DNA of 64,000 bases from positions 1-64,000 of the forward strand of contig JAJTBD010000003.1 in NCBI GenBank assembly GCA_021287075.1, written 5' to 3'. The stretch comes from Micrococcales bacterium (GTDB taxonomy: Bacteria > Actinomycetota > Actinomycetes > Actinomycetales > Dermatophilaceae). The notes under the pieces are model-generated. The model searched no databases and was not told the origin of the DNA. It saw only the letters and a program-made list of their open reading frames with translations. A program made the translations under genes and the position numbers. Positions 35,886-43,523 of the stretch are shown here, one piece after another. Position 1 is the stretch's first letter. Each line of letters starts with the position of its first letter.

Positions 35886-36908
35886 TCACTGGCTGTAGGG
35901 AACCCGCTCCCACGAGAGGACCCGGTCGGCATTCGGCCGCCCGATGGTGACGCGCAGCCAAGAGGTGTTCTTGGCGGCGCCGTCGACCGTCACGCGCGTC
36001 AGGTTGTCGGCGGCGCCCCTCACGCCATAGGTCTCCAGCCACGGGGATCCGGCGGCCAGCGGCCGGTCGACGTTGTAGGTGTGGCTGTCGCCGTCGAAGA
36101 GGTAGACCTCGCCGTCGAAGGCCGCCGACTCCGACACGATCGTCTGCACGAGCGGCTGGAAGGCCGAGATGTCAGACCAGGGCGGGGTGTAGGACGGGTC
36201 GAACATGTCGGCCTGGAGCATGAGCACGACGGCGCGGTCGTTGCGCTTGCTGGCGTCGGCGAAGGCCTCGCGGACGAGCTGGAGGGCGGCGTCCATGCGC
36301 GCCTGCTGCTCGGCGACCTGCGCCGCGGTGGGCACCGTCTCGCCGATGCCGGCCCACGGCTTGAGGTCGTCGTTGGAGCCGACGACGTGGAGCACCACGA
36401 AGGAGACCCGCTGCTTGCGCCACGAGACATTCTCTGGCACACCGAGATTGGCTTGGCTGGCGACCTTCATCGGGTCCTGCCCGAGGGTCATGCCGGGCCG
36501 CGTGAAGAAGACCGAGCGGTCGAAGGCGAGACGCTCGAGCGGGTTGTAGGCGCCGTTGTTGGGGCGGTGGCAGTCGGTCCACTCGTTGTCACCGGGCGTA
36601 TAGACGAGGGCCTGCTCGAAGCGGTCGAACTGCGCCCGGATCATCCGGTAGTAGTCGTCGTCGCAGCGGGTCGAGCCGTTCTTGATGTCGCCGACGTGGA
36701 CGGTGAACTCGGGGTCGCCCGCATTGATGTCGTCGACCCAGCCGGGGAAGGCGGCGATCTGGTCGGCGCCATAGGGGATGTCACCGATGACGGCGAAGTC
36801 GTGGTGGCCGTTCTTGTCCTGGCCGGGGCCGGCCGCGAGCGCGGCGGCCGGGCTGGACAAGGCGGCGGCGCCGGCGAGCGCGGCGACGAGGACGGGACGG
36901 AGACGCAT
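35886..36908 (-). CDS. Secreted calcineurin-like metallophosphoesterase
   Basis: A 340-residue exported protein. Signal peptide MRLRPVLVAALAGAAALSSP with an ALA-type cleavage site near residue 28. Metal motifs: FAVIGDIPYG, FTVHVGDIKNGS, YTPGDNEWTDCH and the C-terminal LFDGDSHTYN, the order of a calcineurin-like phosphatase. GAAGGG precedes ATG 36908. Substrate unknown; it acts outside the membrane. Convergent to TetR. Confidence 0.88.
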   Translation of the reverse strand: MRLRPVLVAALAGAAALSSPAAALAAGPGQDKNGHHDFAVIGDIPYGADQIAAFPGWVDDINAGDPEFTVHVGDIKNGSTRCDDDYYRMIRAQFDRFEQALVYTPGDNEWTDCHRPNNGAYNPLERLAFDRSVFFTRPGMTLGQDPMKVASQANLGVPENVSWRKQRVSFVVLHVVGSNDDLKPWAGIGETVPTAAQVAEQQARMDAALQLVREAFADASKRNDRAVVLMLQADMFDPSYTPPWSDISAFQPLVQTIVSESAAFDGEVYLFDGDSHTYNVDRPLAAGSPWLETYGVRGAADNLTRVTVDGAAKNTSWLRVTIGRPNADRVLSWERVPYSQ

Positions 36909-37100
36909 GGGGGCCCTTCGGGTCGGCGGGTGGAGACCTGCGGAGTCTGCCCTCGGCCCGGTGAACACCGCGGGGGCCCTCAGGCGTATGCCGCGTGAAG
37001 ACTTGGCGGCGCGACCGCCGAGGCCCCGCCGCAGCGCTGCCGCCCAGGCCCCGATCGCTCGGGGCGGCAGCCCTTGTCCGCTGGTCTCCAGCGGGCGTAT

Positions 37101-37117
37101 GGTTTGTATTGCAAACC
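37101..37117. promoter_or_regulatory. GGTTTG-N5-CAAACC operator
   Basis: A perfect 6-bp inverted repeat with a 5-bp spacer in an AT-rich patch (TATTG), 27 bases before the start of the membrane gene that is coupled to a winged-helix regulator. Autoregulation by that regulator is likely. Confidence 0.6.
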
Positions 37118-37143
37118 TATTTGCGTCGATGTCATGGGAGACG

Positions 37144-37758
37144 ATGACCAGATCCACAGGCGACGCCTCGACACTTCCGCTCGAGGCGGTGGTGCGCGAA
37201 TACGACAGCCTCAAGGGGCTCATGCTTGTGCCGACCGGCGCCGGGCTGCTCGTCGGCGCCGCCGTGGCCGCGATGGCGACGGGATCCGACAGCGGGCTGG
37301 GGCCTCTCCTCGGCGGGCTCGCCGGCCTGCTCGTGCAGGGCATCGGCCTGCGCCGTGCCCAGAGGTGGTACGACGACCACATCGGGTCGGCCACCAGCAG
37401 CCACCGCACCTCGGCCACAACGGTGCTGGCCGCGGCCGCCGGGTGCCTGGCGATCCTCGCGGCGATCGGCCTCGACGCGTTCTCGGCCCGGCCGGTCCTG
37501 CTCGCACCCGTCCTGATCGCCCTGGTCACGCTGGCACTGCTGCGCTATGCCCTGCGGCGCAGCGGCCTGACCATCGGCCATTACGCGGCGTGCGCAGCCC
37601 TGGCGCTAAGCGCGCTGCTCCCCGCTGTCGTGGACCTGTCCACCGCGGGCCGGGTGCTCACCTCGTTCGCCGCCGCCGGCCTGGCGGTCATCGCCATCGG
37701 CCTCATCGACCACCGCCGGCTGATGTCGGCCATCACCCGCAGGCGCGCGGCGCGATGA
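37144..37758 (+). CDS. Hypothetical membrane protein coupled to winged-helix regulator
   Basis: A 204-residue protein with about five or six hydrophobic helices (residues 25-60, 80-130, 140-190) and a basic end RRLMSAITRRRAAR. No family recognised. GGGAG lies 4 bases before ATG 37144. Its stop overlaps the regulator start by four bases (ATGA), so both are co-translated; this pairing of a small membrane protein with a stand-alone winged-helix protein is common in actinobacteria, and the membrane protein may sense the signal or be the effector. Confidence 0.7.
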   Translation: MTRSTGDASTLPLEAVVREYDSLKGLMLVPTGAGLLVGAAVAAMATGSDSGLGPLLGGLAGLLVQGIGLRRAQRWYDDHIGSATSSHRTSATTVLAAAAGCLAILAAIGLDAFSARPVLLAPVLIALVTLALLRYALRRSGLTIGHYAACAALALSALLPAVVDLSTAGRVLTSFAAAGLAVIAIGLIDHRRLMSAITRRRAAR

Positions 37759-38081
37759 CCGCGCGACGGGCGGACCCGCCTGCGCCACAGGCGATCCCGG
37801 TCATCGACAGGACAGTCCACGAGCCAGCCCGCATGGCCATCCTCAGCGTCCTCGACGCGGTGGAGGACGCCGACTTCACCTTCCTCGAGACGATGCTGGG
37901 CCTGAGCAAGGGCAATCTCTCGACGCATCTGACCCGCCTCGAGGAGGCCGGGCTCATCACGGTCACCAAGTCCTTCCGCGGCCGGCGCCCGCTCACGACC
38001 GCGGCGATCACCGACCGGGGCCGGACGGCCCGGACCGAGCACTGGGAGCAGCTCGAGCGGCTGCGCGACCTGATGGCCTGA
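37755..38081 (+). CDS. Winged-helix transcriptional regulator (HTH_34-like)
   Basis: A 108-residue single-domain winged-helix protein. RMAILSVLDAVEDADFTFLE then LGLSKGNLSTHLTRLEEAGL is the recognition helix, followed by the wing KSFRGRRPLTTAAITDRGR. This is the pattern of small MarR/ArsR-like proteins of the HTH_34 type. Coupled by ATGA overlap to the upstream membrane gene, and likely bound at the GGTTTG-N5-CAAACC site. Confidence 0.9.
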   Translation: MTARRADPPAPQAIPVIDRTVHEPARMAILSVLDAVEDADFTFLETMLGLSKGNLSTHLTRLEEAGLITVTKSFRGRRPLTTAAITDRGRTARTEHWEQLERLRDLMA

Positions 38082-38083
38082 GT

Positions 38084-38127
38084 GCGGGATGCCGTGTGGC
38101 ACAGGGGTCCACACGGCATACCCCCGC
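38084..38127. repeat. GGTATGCC inverted repeat, copy g (imperfect)
   Basis: GCGGGATGCCGTGTGG pairs with CCACACGGCATACCCCCGC apart from three missing bases in the left arm; a nine-base centre. It begins at the regulator stop. Confidence 0.75.
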
Positions 38128-38142
38128 TCCTGCGGACACATG

Positions 38143-38179
38143 AAGGGCGCGCCCCAGCCGATGGCCGAGGCGCGCCCTT
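38143..38179. terminator. Hairpin between regulator and GlsB-like gene
   Basis: AAGGGCGCGCC and GGCGCGCCCTT, a perfect 11-bp stem between two convergent genes; may serve both. Confidence 0.6.
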
Positions 38180-38193
38180 GAGGGTCGAGCGGG

Positions 38194-38460
38194 TCAGCGG
38201 CGAGCGCCGGCACCCGTCACGAGCTTGACGATGAACAGCAGCAGGCAGGCGCCGGCGATGGCCGTCAGCAGGCTGACGATCAGGCCGGAGTTGCTCAGGT
38301 CATTGCCGAGCACGAGCTGGAGGATCCAGCCGCCGAGCAGGCCGCCGACGATGCCGACGATGATGTTGAGCAGGAGGCCCTGCTGGGCGTCGGTGCCCAT
38401 GATCTTGCTCGCGATCCATCCGGCGATGCCGCCGATGATGATCCACAGGATGAAGCCCAT
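38194..38460 (-). CDS. GlsB/YeaQ/YmgE family stress membrane protein
   Basis: An 88-residue hydrophobic protein with three helices and Gly-rich turns: GFILWIIIGGIAGWIASKIM, NIIVGIVGGLLGGWIL and a final LLLFIVKL. This is the transglycosylase-associated (Pfam Transgly_assoc) family, induced by stress in many bacteria without known biochemical role. AAAGGA is 9 bases before ATG 38460. Confidence 0.92.
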   Translation of the reverse strand: MGFILWIIIGGIAGWIASKIMGTDAQQGLLLNIIVGIVGGLLGGWILQLVLGNDLSNSGLIVSLLTAIAGACLLLFIVKLVTGAGARR

Positions 38461-38557
38461 TGGAGGGTTTCCTTTCACGTCAGGTGTTGAGCGAACCATT
38501 CACCCTACGTGACAAAACCGCTGGTCAGGGGGCTTCGGACCAGGCATTGGGCGCAAT

Positions 38558-39649
38558 TCACCCCTTCGGGTCAGCGGTGAATGCCGCGCTGAGGGCCCGG
38601 GTGGGACCCTCGAGCGGGCCGGGTCGCATGGGCCCGTGCACCATCGCCCGCCAGCCCAGGGTCAGGGCCAGCACCGCGAGGACGTGTATGCCGTAGAGCA
38701 GCCAGGAGTGGTCCGCCACGCCCAGCCGCACCAGGCGGCCGGTCTGGGCAAGGAGGGCGATGTGCGCGGCATACGCCGAGAGGGTCATCGACCCGGCGGT
38801 CGCCATGGCCCCGATCGCGGCCCCACGCTTCCCCACCGACTCGACGACGGCACAGCACCCGAGGGTGACCAGCCCGGCGAGGGCCCCGCTGACGAGGACG
38901 CTTGGCGCAGAAGGGAGATAGGCACCGACGAGGAGCAGCGATCGAGGGTCCGGCCCGTCGAAGGCGCGCCCGCCGAGGGCGGCGGTCTCCCAGTCGAGCA
39001 GGTGCGTGCCCCCGGTGAGCGCCAGCCCCGCAAAGCTGAGCGCCAGCCCGGCCAGGAGCGCCCCCGCGCACCAGGCGCCGGCGCGCTCCCTGCCGCGCGA
39101 GGTCGTGAGCGAGTGCCGGCCCAGCAGCAGTCCGCCGACGCCGAAGGCAACCCAGAGGGCTGCGGGATAGGACGTCCCCAGCAGGACCGTCCCGACAAAG
39201 CGGAGCGGGTCGGTCAGCCCGTCCAGGGAGGCCTGGCTGTCATAGGGTCCCGCCGTGCGGCGAGCCGTCCAGGCCAGTGGAGGGATGGCGAGCAGGACTG
39301 TGGCACAGAGGATCACAAGCCGCCGGGAGCTCCAGTCGCCCACGAGCCCGACGACCACCGTCACGACGGCGAGGTTGACCAGGATCACGACGGCCCGCGA
39401 CCCGAGCTGGGTCAGCGCAAGGCCCACGGCCACCAGGACTGCCGCTCGGACGAGGACGGCCCGCAGGTCCAGCACCGACTGTCGGCCAGCGGCACGGCCC
39501 AGGGCAGCCCCCACCCCGATGAGGAGTGCGAAGAGGACTGCGTGCAGGTCCCACAGCACCGCGCTCGGCGTGCCGCCGCGGACGTGGTTGACCATGATGC
39601 CCAGCAGGGCGAGGCAGCGTGCGACGTCGATGCCGGCCGCGCGTCCCAT
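38558..39649 (-). CDS. Acyltransferase-like polytopic membrane protein (DUF1624/DUF418 type)
   Basis: A 363-residue membrane protein with about ten helices. It starts RAAGIDVARCLALLGIMVNH, the charged first-helix motif (G-x-D-x-x-R) of DUF1624/heparan-alpha-glucosaminide N-acetyltransferase-like and DUF418 proteins, and has a DLHAVLFALLIGVGAALG second helix with His. Such proteins transfer acyl groups to sugars across the membrane. TAGGGT 6 bases before ATG 39649 supports the start. Substrate unknown. Confidence 0.75.
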   Translation of the reverse strand: MGRAAGIDVARCLALLGIMVNHVRGGTPSAVLWDLHAVLFALLIGVGAALGRAAGRQSVLDLRAVLVRAAVLVAVGLALTQLGSRAVVILVNLAVVTVVVGLVGDWSSRRLVILCATVLLAIPPLAWTARRTAGPYDSQASLDGLTDPLRFVGTVLLGTSYPAALWVAFGVGGLLLGRHSLTTSRGRERAGAWCAGALLAGLALSFAGLALTGGTHLLDWETAALGGRAFDGPDPRSLLLVGAYLPSAPSVLVSGALAGLVTLGCCAVVESVGKRGAAIGAMATAGSMTLSAYAAHIALLAQTGRLVRLGVADHSWLLYGIHVLAVLALTLGWRAMVHGPMRPGPLEGPTRALSAAFTADPKG

Positions 39650-39661
39650 CGGGCCACCCTA
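39650..39661 (-). promoter_or_regulatory. -10 element of leaderless acyltransferase gene
   Basis: Minus-strand TAGGGT (39661-39656) lies 6 bases before the ATG, identical in sequence and spacing to the fgd promoter. Confidence 0.5.
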
Positions 39662-39671
39662 TGCAGACACG

Positions 39672-39709
39672 GCGGCGGGCCGCCCCCTCCGTGGGGGGCG
39701 GCCCGCCGC
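39672..39709 (-). terminator. Hairpin terminator after padR-type gene
   Basis: A 15-16 bp GC stem around TCCGT between the PadR gene and the downstream acyltransferase promoter. Confidence 0.7.
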
Positions 39710-39718
39710 GGGTGTGGG

Positions 39719-40465
39719 TCAGTCGGTGTCGCCCGCTCGCTCGTCCTCGGCGAGGAGGCCGAAGAGCCGTCGCCGGGTCTCGGCGACCAGGTCGGTCGCG
39801 GCCTTGACCTGCGCCGGGGTGCCCGACATGCCGACCGCCCTGGCCGCCATGGCCAGTCGGCCGAACTCCTCCTGGAAGCCTGCGGCGCCCTCGGCGTCAC
39901 GCGGCGCGTGCTGCTCGTTGACGGCGTCCCAGGGTGGCGTCTCGATCTCGGCCGCGGCGGTGCGGCCGGCATCGGTGAGCTCGAAGACCTTCTGCCCGTC
40001 GACCTCGATGGGTCGGATCAGGCCCTCGTCCTCGAGCTGGCTCAGCGCGGGATAGACCGCGCCGGGCGAGGGGCGCCATGCGCCGCCGGTCCGGTCGGCC
40101 AGGGCGCGGATGAGCTGGTAGCCGTTGGCGGTCTCCTCGGCGAGGAGGGCGATGACCGCCAGGCGCACATCGCCGCGACGGGCACGCCCCCGCCCGCGAC
40201 GCCCGCGGGGGCCACCAGGCCCGAACGGGCTCTCGGGGAAGGGCGGCATACCGCCCCTGGGGCCGGGACCGAAGCCCGGCATCCCGTCGGAGTCGAAGGG
40301 AGCCCGGCCGCGTCCGCGACCTCGCCGCCCCTCACCCTCGGGATGATGGCCGATCGGCCCGAAGGCCCCGTGGCCTCGGTCCTGGCGACCGCGGCCGCGT
40401 CGGCCCCGTCGCTCGAAGCTGCTGTCTCGCTCGCCCCACTCGGGGCGGCTGTCTGCGAAGTTCAT
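39719..40465 (-). CDS. PadR-family transcriptional regulator
   Basis: A 248-residue PadR protein. The first 100 residues are a low-complexity Arg/Gly/Pro-rich tail (RGRRGRGRQDRGHG, GRRGRGRARRG) not found in minimal PadRs and likely disordered and nucleic-acid binding. The winged helix follows: RLAVIALLAEETANGYQLIR, then SPGAVYPALSQLEDEGLI and FELTDAG. A C-terminal helix dimerises. AAGGAG lies 6 bases before ATG 40465, and a perfect 16-bp palindrome sits 36 bases upstream of it. Confidence 0.92.
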   Translation of the reverse strand: MNFADSRPEWGERDSSFERRGRRGRGRQDRGHGAFGPIGHHPEGEGRRGRGRGRAPFDSDGMPGFGPGPRGGMPPFPESPFGPGGPRGRRGRGRARRGDVRLAVIALLAEETANGYQLIRALADRTGGAWRPSPGAVYPALSQLEDEGLIRPIEVDGQKVFELTDAGRTAAAEIETPPWDAVNEQHAPRDAEGAAGFQEEFGRLAMAARAVGMSGTPAQVKAATDLVAETRRRLFGLLAEDERAGDTD

Positions 40466-40500
40466 GACGTTCTCCTTACCTGTCGTCATCAACGTATTAC

Positions 40501-40516
40501 TAACGATATATCGTTA
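40501..40516. promoter_or_regulatory. TAACGATATATCGTTA palindrome (PadR operator)
   Basis: A perfect 16-base palindrome in a strongly AT-rich island between the PadR gene and the divergent L,D-transpeptidase gene. It probably covers the padR promoter and allows autorepression; effects on the transpeptidase gene 71 bases away are possible. Confidence 0.75.
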
Positions 40517-40586
40517 TGTTTCGGCGTGCAAGCGCAGGTAATGCCGCGGCCGCCCCACCGCGTCTGAACTGACAGGAGGTGGCCAC

Positions 40587-41510
40587 GTGAGGACGATCCG
40601 AGCCGCGCTGACGGCGACACTGCTGGCGGCAGCGGGGCTGGGGCTGGCGCCGGCACCCGCGGGCGCCTCGACCAACCCCTGCGCGGCGATCACCCAGGGA
40701 CGGGTCTACGGCCTGACCGCCCGCCCGGGCCGGGTCACCTTCGCGCTCGCCTCCGGCTACGGCTCCACCTATGCGCGCCTGGTCGAGTGCACCAGGACCT
40801 CGACCGGGGCGTATGCCGTGTCGTGGCAGACCACGGCGCGCGTCGGCTCCCGGGGCTTCGCCTCGCCCGGGGCAAAGCGGGAGGGCGATGGGCGCTCGCC
40901 GAGCGGCGTCTATGCCTTCGGCACCGGGTTCGGAGCGGCCAACCCCGACAGCGGGCTGGGCTACTGGACGCTGACGCCGACCTCGTGCTGGGGGTCGACG
41001 GTCGGTTCAGCCCTCTACAACCGCAGATACACCGGCACCTGCCGTCCCGCCGACGAGCGGATGTACTCCTATGTGACGGGCGCCTACCGCCAGGGCGCGG
41101 TGATCAACTACAACACGAATCCCGTTGTGCAGGGCGCGGGTTCGGCCATCTTCTTCCATGTCGGCACCGGTGGCCCCACGGCCGGCTGTGTCTCAGCCGA
41201 CTACGCGACCGTCGTCCGCAAGCTGCGGGCGAGCCGGCCCGGCGATCTCATCTCGATGGGCGTGGGCACCGGCCGCATCCGGCTCTACACCCCCGACACG
41301 ATCACGCACACGCTCGCCGCCGGCTCGGCATACGACTCCGAGGTGCGCGCCCTCCAGCGCCGGCTCAACCAGCACGGCTATGGGCTGGCGGTCGACGGCA
41401 TCTATGGCAGCGGCACGACCCGGGCCGTGCGTGCGGCGCAGACCGCTCGCCGGCTGCCCGCGACCGGCGTCGCCGACTATCCGATCGCGCACGCCCTGGA
41501 GTTGCGCTGA
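40587..41510 (+). CDS. Secreted L,D-transpeptidase with peptidoglycan-binding domain
   Basis: A 307-residue exported protein. Signal peptide TIRAALTATLLAAAGLGLAP with cleavage near residue 28 (AGAS). The YkuD-type catalytic domain (about 35-225) ends in HVGTGGPTAGCVSADY, the conserved His-x-Gly-Cys motif with the nucleophilic cysteine. A PG_binding_1 domain (about 245-305, VRALQRRLNQHGYGLAVDG) closes it. It could form 3-3 cross-links or anchor proteins to peptidoglycan. AGGAGGTGG before GTG 40587 is an excellent ribosome site. A hairpin terminator follows at once. Confidence 0.88.
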   Translation: MRTIRAALTATLLAAAGLGLAPAPAGASTNPCAAITQGRVYGLTARPGRVTFALASGYGSTYARLVECTRTSTGAYAVSWQTTARVGSRGFASPGAKREGDGRSPSGVYAFGTGFGAANPDSGLGYWTLTPTSCWGSTVGSALYNRRYTGTCRPADERMYSYVTGAYRQGAVINYNTNPVVQGAGSAIFFHVGTGGPTAGCVSADYATVVRKLRASRPGDLISMGVGTGRIRLYTPDTITHTLAAGSAYDSEVRALQRRLNQHGYGLAVDGIYGSGTTRAVRAAQTARRLPATGVADYPIAHALELR

Positions 41511-41515
41511 CATGC

Positions 41516-41545
41516 ATGAAGCCCCGGCGAGTGCCGGGGCTTCAT
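41516..41545. terminator. Hairpin terminator shared by transpeptidase and tRNA-Ser
   Basis: ATGAAGCCCCGGC and its complement with loop GAGT. It sits 5 bases after the transpeptidase stop and 3 bases past the tRNA 3' end, so it can serve both convergent genes. Confidence 0.85.
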
Positions 41546-41548
41546 GTC

Positions 41549-41638
41549 TGGCGGTGGCGGTGGGATTTGAACCCACGGAGGGCGTAAACCCTCACACGCT
41601 TTCGAGGCGTGCTCCTTAGGCCGCTCGGACACGCCACC
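41549..41638 (-). tRNA. tRNA-Ser(CGA)
   Basis: Class II tRNA on the minus strand: acceptor GGTGGCG/CGCCACC, anticodon loop CTCGAAA (anticodon CGA, reads TCG), long variable arm, T arm GGTTCAAAT, and CCA encoded (41551-41549). The 365-base stretch 41511-41875 otherwise holds only the terminator, one GGCATAC motif (41718) and inverted repeat B. Confidence 0.97.
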
Positions 41639-41729
41639 GCCGAGAACCTTACTAGAGCGGCTGACACCCGGTGAAATCGCCGTGAACGCCCGCCGACCCC
41701 GCCCAACCAGCCCCGCGGCATACCAACAG

Positions 41730-41819
41730 AACGACGACCACGGTCACCGCCGCCGGGACCGGCCCACGCTCAAAGTCACGCCCGACGTGCCGCGCCGGCC
41801 CGACCATGGTCGTCATCGT
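41730..41819. repeat. AACGACGACCACGGTC inverted repeat, copy B
   Basis: Left arm AACGACGACCACGGTC (41730-41745), right arm GACCATGGTCGTCATCGT (41802-41819) with mismatches. The centre shares CGGCCCACGCTCA with copy A. It stands just before the AbiEi/DUF559 gene. Confidence 0.8.
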
Positions 41820-41875
41820 GCGGGGCTGTGGATATCGCCGCGGGCCCCGAGCTCGATCAGGGGCACCCTTGCCAC

Positions 41876-42802
41876 ATGTCCACTGCCGCCCACCCAGCCC
41901 GGCTGCGCCCGGCGACGCCGGCCCAGGTCGAGGTCACGACGCGCCACCTCGGCGGCACAGCGAGCTATGCCGAGCTGGCGGCGGTGCATCGGCGGGTGGA
42001 CATCGAGCGCGCGGTCGCGGCCGGGCGCATCGTGCGGGTGTGGCGAGGCAGATATGCCCTGCCGACGGCCAAGGAGGCGCGTGCCGCCGCACACCGTCTC
42101 GGCGGAGTCGCGATCCGTCAGAGCGCGGCGGCCCATTGGGGATGGAAGATGCAGTGGAACCCCCGTGAGCCCCACATCGGCGTGCCCCGGGGCCGCAAGG
42201 TCGCCGCGCAGCGACGCGCCGGCGTCCGCGTGTCGTGGTGCGCAGTCCCTGAGCAGGACGTCGCGCACGGCTGGGTCACCACCCCGATCCGCACCCTCAT
42301 CGACTGCGCCTCCCATCTCCCCTTCCCCGAGGCTCTCGCGATCGCCGACTCCGCCCTTCGCTCCGGGCTGGTCACGCGAGAGCAGGCCCGGGCCGCAGCT
42401 GATCGCATCCCCGCCCGCGCTGGCCGGGCCCGGGTCCTCCGGGTCATCGAGGCCGCCACGCCACGGGCTGCCAATCCCTTCGAGTCGGTGTTGCGCTCTC
42501 ATCTGATCGGGCTGCCCGCCCAGCTGACTCCGCAGGTCCGGATCGACGATGAGGCGGGTTTCGTCGGACGGGTGGACCTGGCGGACAAGACACTCCGGCT
42601 GGTGGTCGAGGGCGAGGGCTTTGAGTTCCACAGCGAGTCCGAGCAGCTGGACCGTGACTGCAAGCGCTACACCCGACTTGGGCTGGCAGGGTGGCTGGTC
42701 CTGAGGTTCACCTGGCAGCAGGTCATGTTCGAGGGAGCCTGGGTGCGCGAGATGGTGCTGAAGGGCATCGAGTTGCGCCGACGGCTGCTCGCCGTCGCAT
42801 AA
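41876..42802 (+). CDS. AbiEi-like/DUF559 protein (Vsr-fold endonuclease-like)
   Basis: A 308-residue protein. Residues 15-65 resemble the AbiEi antitoxin-type winged helix (HLGGTASYAELAAVHRRVDI, RVWRGRYALP). The C-terminal 100 residues match DUF559, related to very-short-patch-repair nucleases: VDLADKTLRLVVEGEGFEFH keeps the acidic D..E core (E-G-E/D), followed by a conserved RDCKRYTRLGLAGWLVLRFTW. Such proteins are abundant and highly variable in actinobacteria, probably nucleases of defence or toxin type. No AbiEii toxin follows. It is bracketed by inverted repeats B and C. Confidence 0.8.
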   Translation: MSTAAHPARLRPATPAQVEVTTRHLGGTASYAELAAVHRRVDIERAVAAGRIVRVWRGRYALPTAKEARAAAHRLGGVAIRQSAAAHWGWKMQWNPREPHIGVPRGRKVAAQRRAGVRVSWCAVPEQDVAHGWVTTPIRTLIDCASHLPFPEALAIADSALRSGLVTREQARAAADRIPARAGRARVLRVIEAATPRAANPFESVLRSHLIGLPAQLTPQVRIDDEAGFVGRVDLADKTLRLVVEGEGFEFHSESEQLDRDCKRYTRLGLAGWLVLRFTWQQVMFEGAWVREMVLKGIELRRRLLAVA

Positions 42803-42892
42803 CGACGACCACGGTTCGTCTCGAGACACCCGTGCGGAGCACGCGTTCCGCTCGCAACGCCAGTCCTCCCAGGACCGTGGTCGTCGTTATGC
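42797..42892. repeat. AACGACGACCACGGTC inverted repeat, copy C
   Basis: Perfect 19-bp arms GCATAACGACGACCACGGT (42797-42815) and complement (42874-42892). The left arm overlaps the last two codons and stop of the DUF559 gene, so the element supplies its stop codon. Confidence 0.92.
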
Positions 42893-43003
42893 GGGTGGGT
42901 CTGGCGGGTGGCGCGCCGGGGTATGCCGCGTGGGTCTGGCGGGTGGGGGGCCGTGGTGTGCCGCGTGGGTCTGGCGGGTGGGGGGCCGGGGTAAGCCGCG
43001 TGG
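42893..43003. repeat. 35-bp tandem repeats containing GTATGCC variants
   Basis: Three copies of a 35-base unit beginning TGGGTCTGGCGGGTGG (42896, 42931, 42966). At the unit junction the motif reads GTATGCCGCG once, then decayed GTGTGCCGCG and GTAAGCCGCG. No gene is supported here. Confidence 0.85.
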
Positions 43004-43021
43004 GTGCGGAAGCGAGGCCGG

Positions 43022-43507
43022 TCAGGGCTCGCGGTGGGCGGCGAAGAAGTCGAGGAGCACCTGAGAGCAGGCCGCCTCCGCGACGCCGCCGATGACCTCG
43101 ACCCGGTGGGTGGCGCGCCGGTCGCGCACGATGTCCCACACCGACCCGCACGCGCCGAGCTTGGGGTCCCACGCACCCAGCACGACCCGCGCAATACGGG
43201 CGAGCATGAGCGCGCCCGCGCACATGGGACAGGGCTCCAGGGTCACCACGAGCGTGCAGTCCTCCAGCCGCCACGACGAGGTATGCCGCGCGGCGGCCCG
43301 CAGCGCGACGACCTCTGCGTGCCCGGTCGGGTCCCCGTCCCGCTCACGCGTATTGCGACCCTCGCCGATGACCTCGCCGTCGGGGGACAGCACGACCGCC
43401 CCGACCGGCACGTCGCCGTCGCGGGCCGCCTCGGAGGCGAGCTCGAGCGCGCGGCGCATCGCCGCGGCATACCGCTTGTCGACCGCTGGGGCGCGCAGGT
43501 GGCTCAC
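43022..43507 (-). CDS. tadA: tRNA-specific adenosine deaminase
   Basis: A 161-residue deaminase that converts A34 to inosine in tRNA-Arg(ACG). The zinc site is complete: HAEVVAL (His and catalytic Glu) and PCPMC (two cysteines), with MCAGALMLARIARVVLGA after it. GTG 43507 fits family length; an internal Met at RYAAAMRRAL is an alternative. Divergent from upp with only 16 bases between start codons. Confidence 0.92.
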   Translation of the reverse strand: MSHLRAPAVDKRYAAAMRRALELASEAARDGDVPVGAVVLSPDGEVIGEGRNTRERDGDPTGHAEVVALRAAARHTSSWRLEDCTLVVTLEPCPMCAGALMLARIARVVLGAWDPKLGACGSVWDIVRDRRATHRVEVIGGVAEAACSQVLLDFFAAHREP

Positions 43508-43511
43508 GCGG

Positions 43512-43523
43512 TAAGTTTCGCCT
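43512..43523 (+). promoter_or_regulatory. -10 element of leaderless upp transcript
   Basis: TAAGTT (43512-43517) is 6 bases before ATG 43524. With 16 bases between divergent starts, upp must use a promoter overlapping tadA sequence. Confidence 0.5.

Noticed and set aside
41876..42802. Complete AbiE toxin-antitoxin pair
   Set aside because: Only the AbiEi-like part is found, fused to DUF559; no AbiEii nucleotidyltransferase follows.
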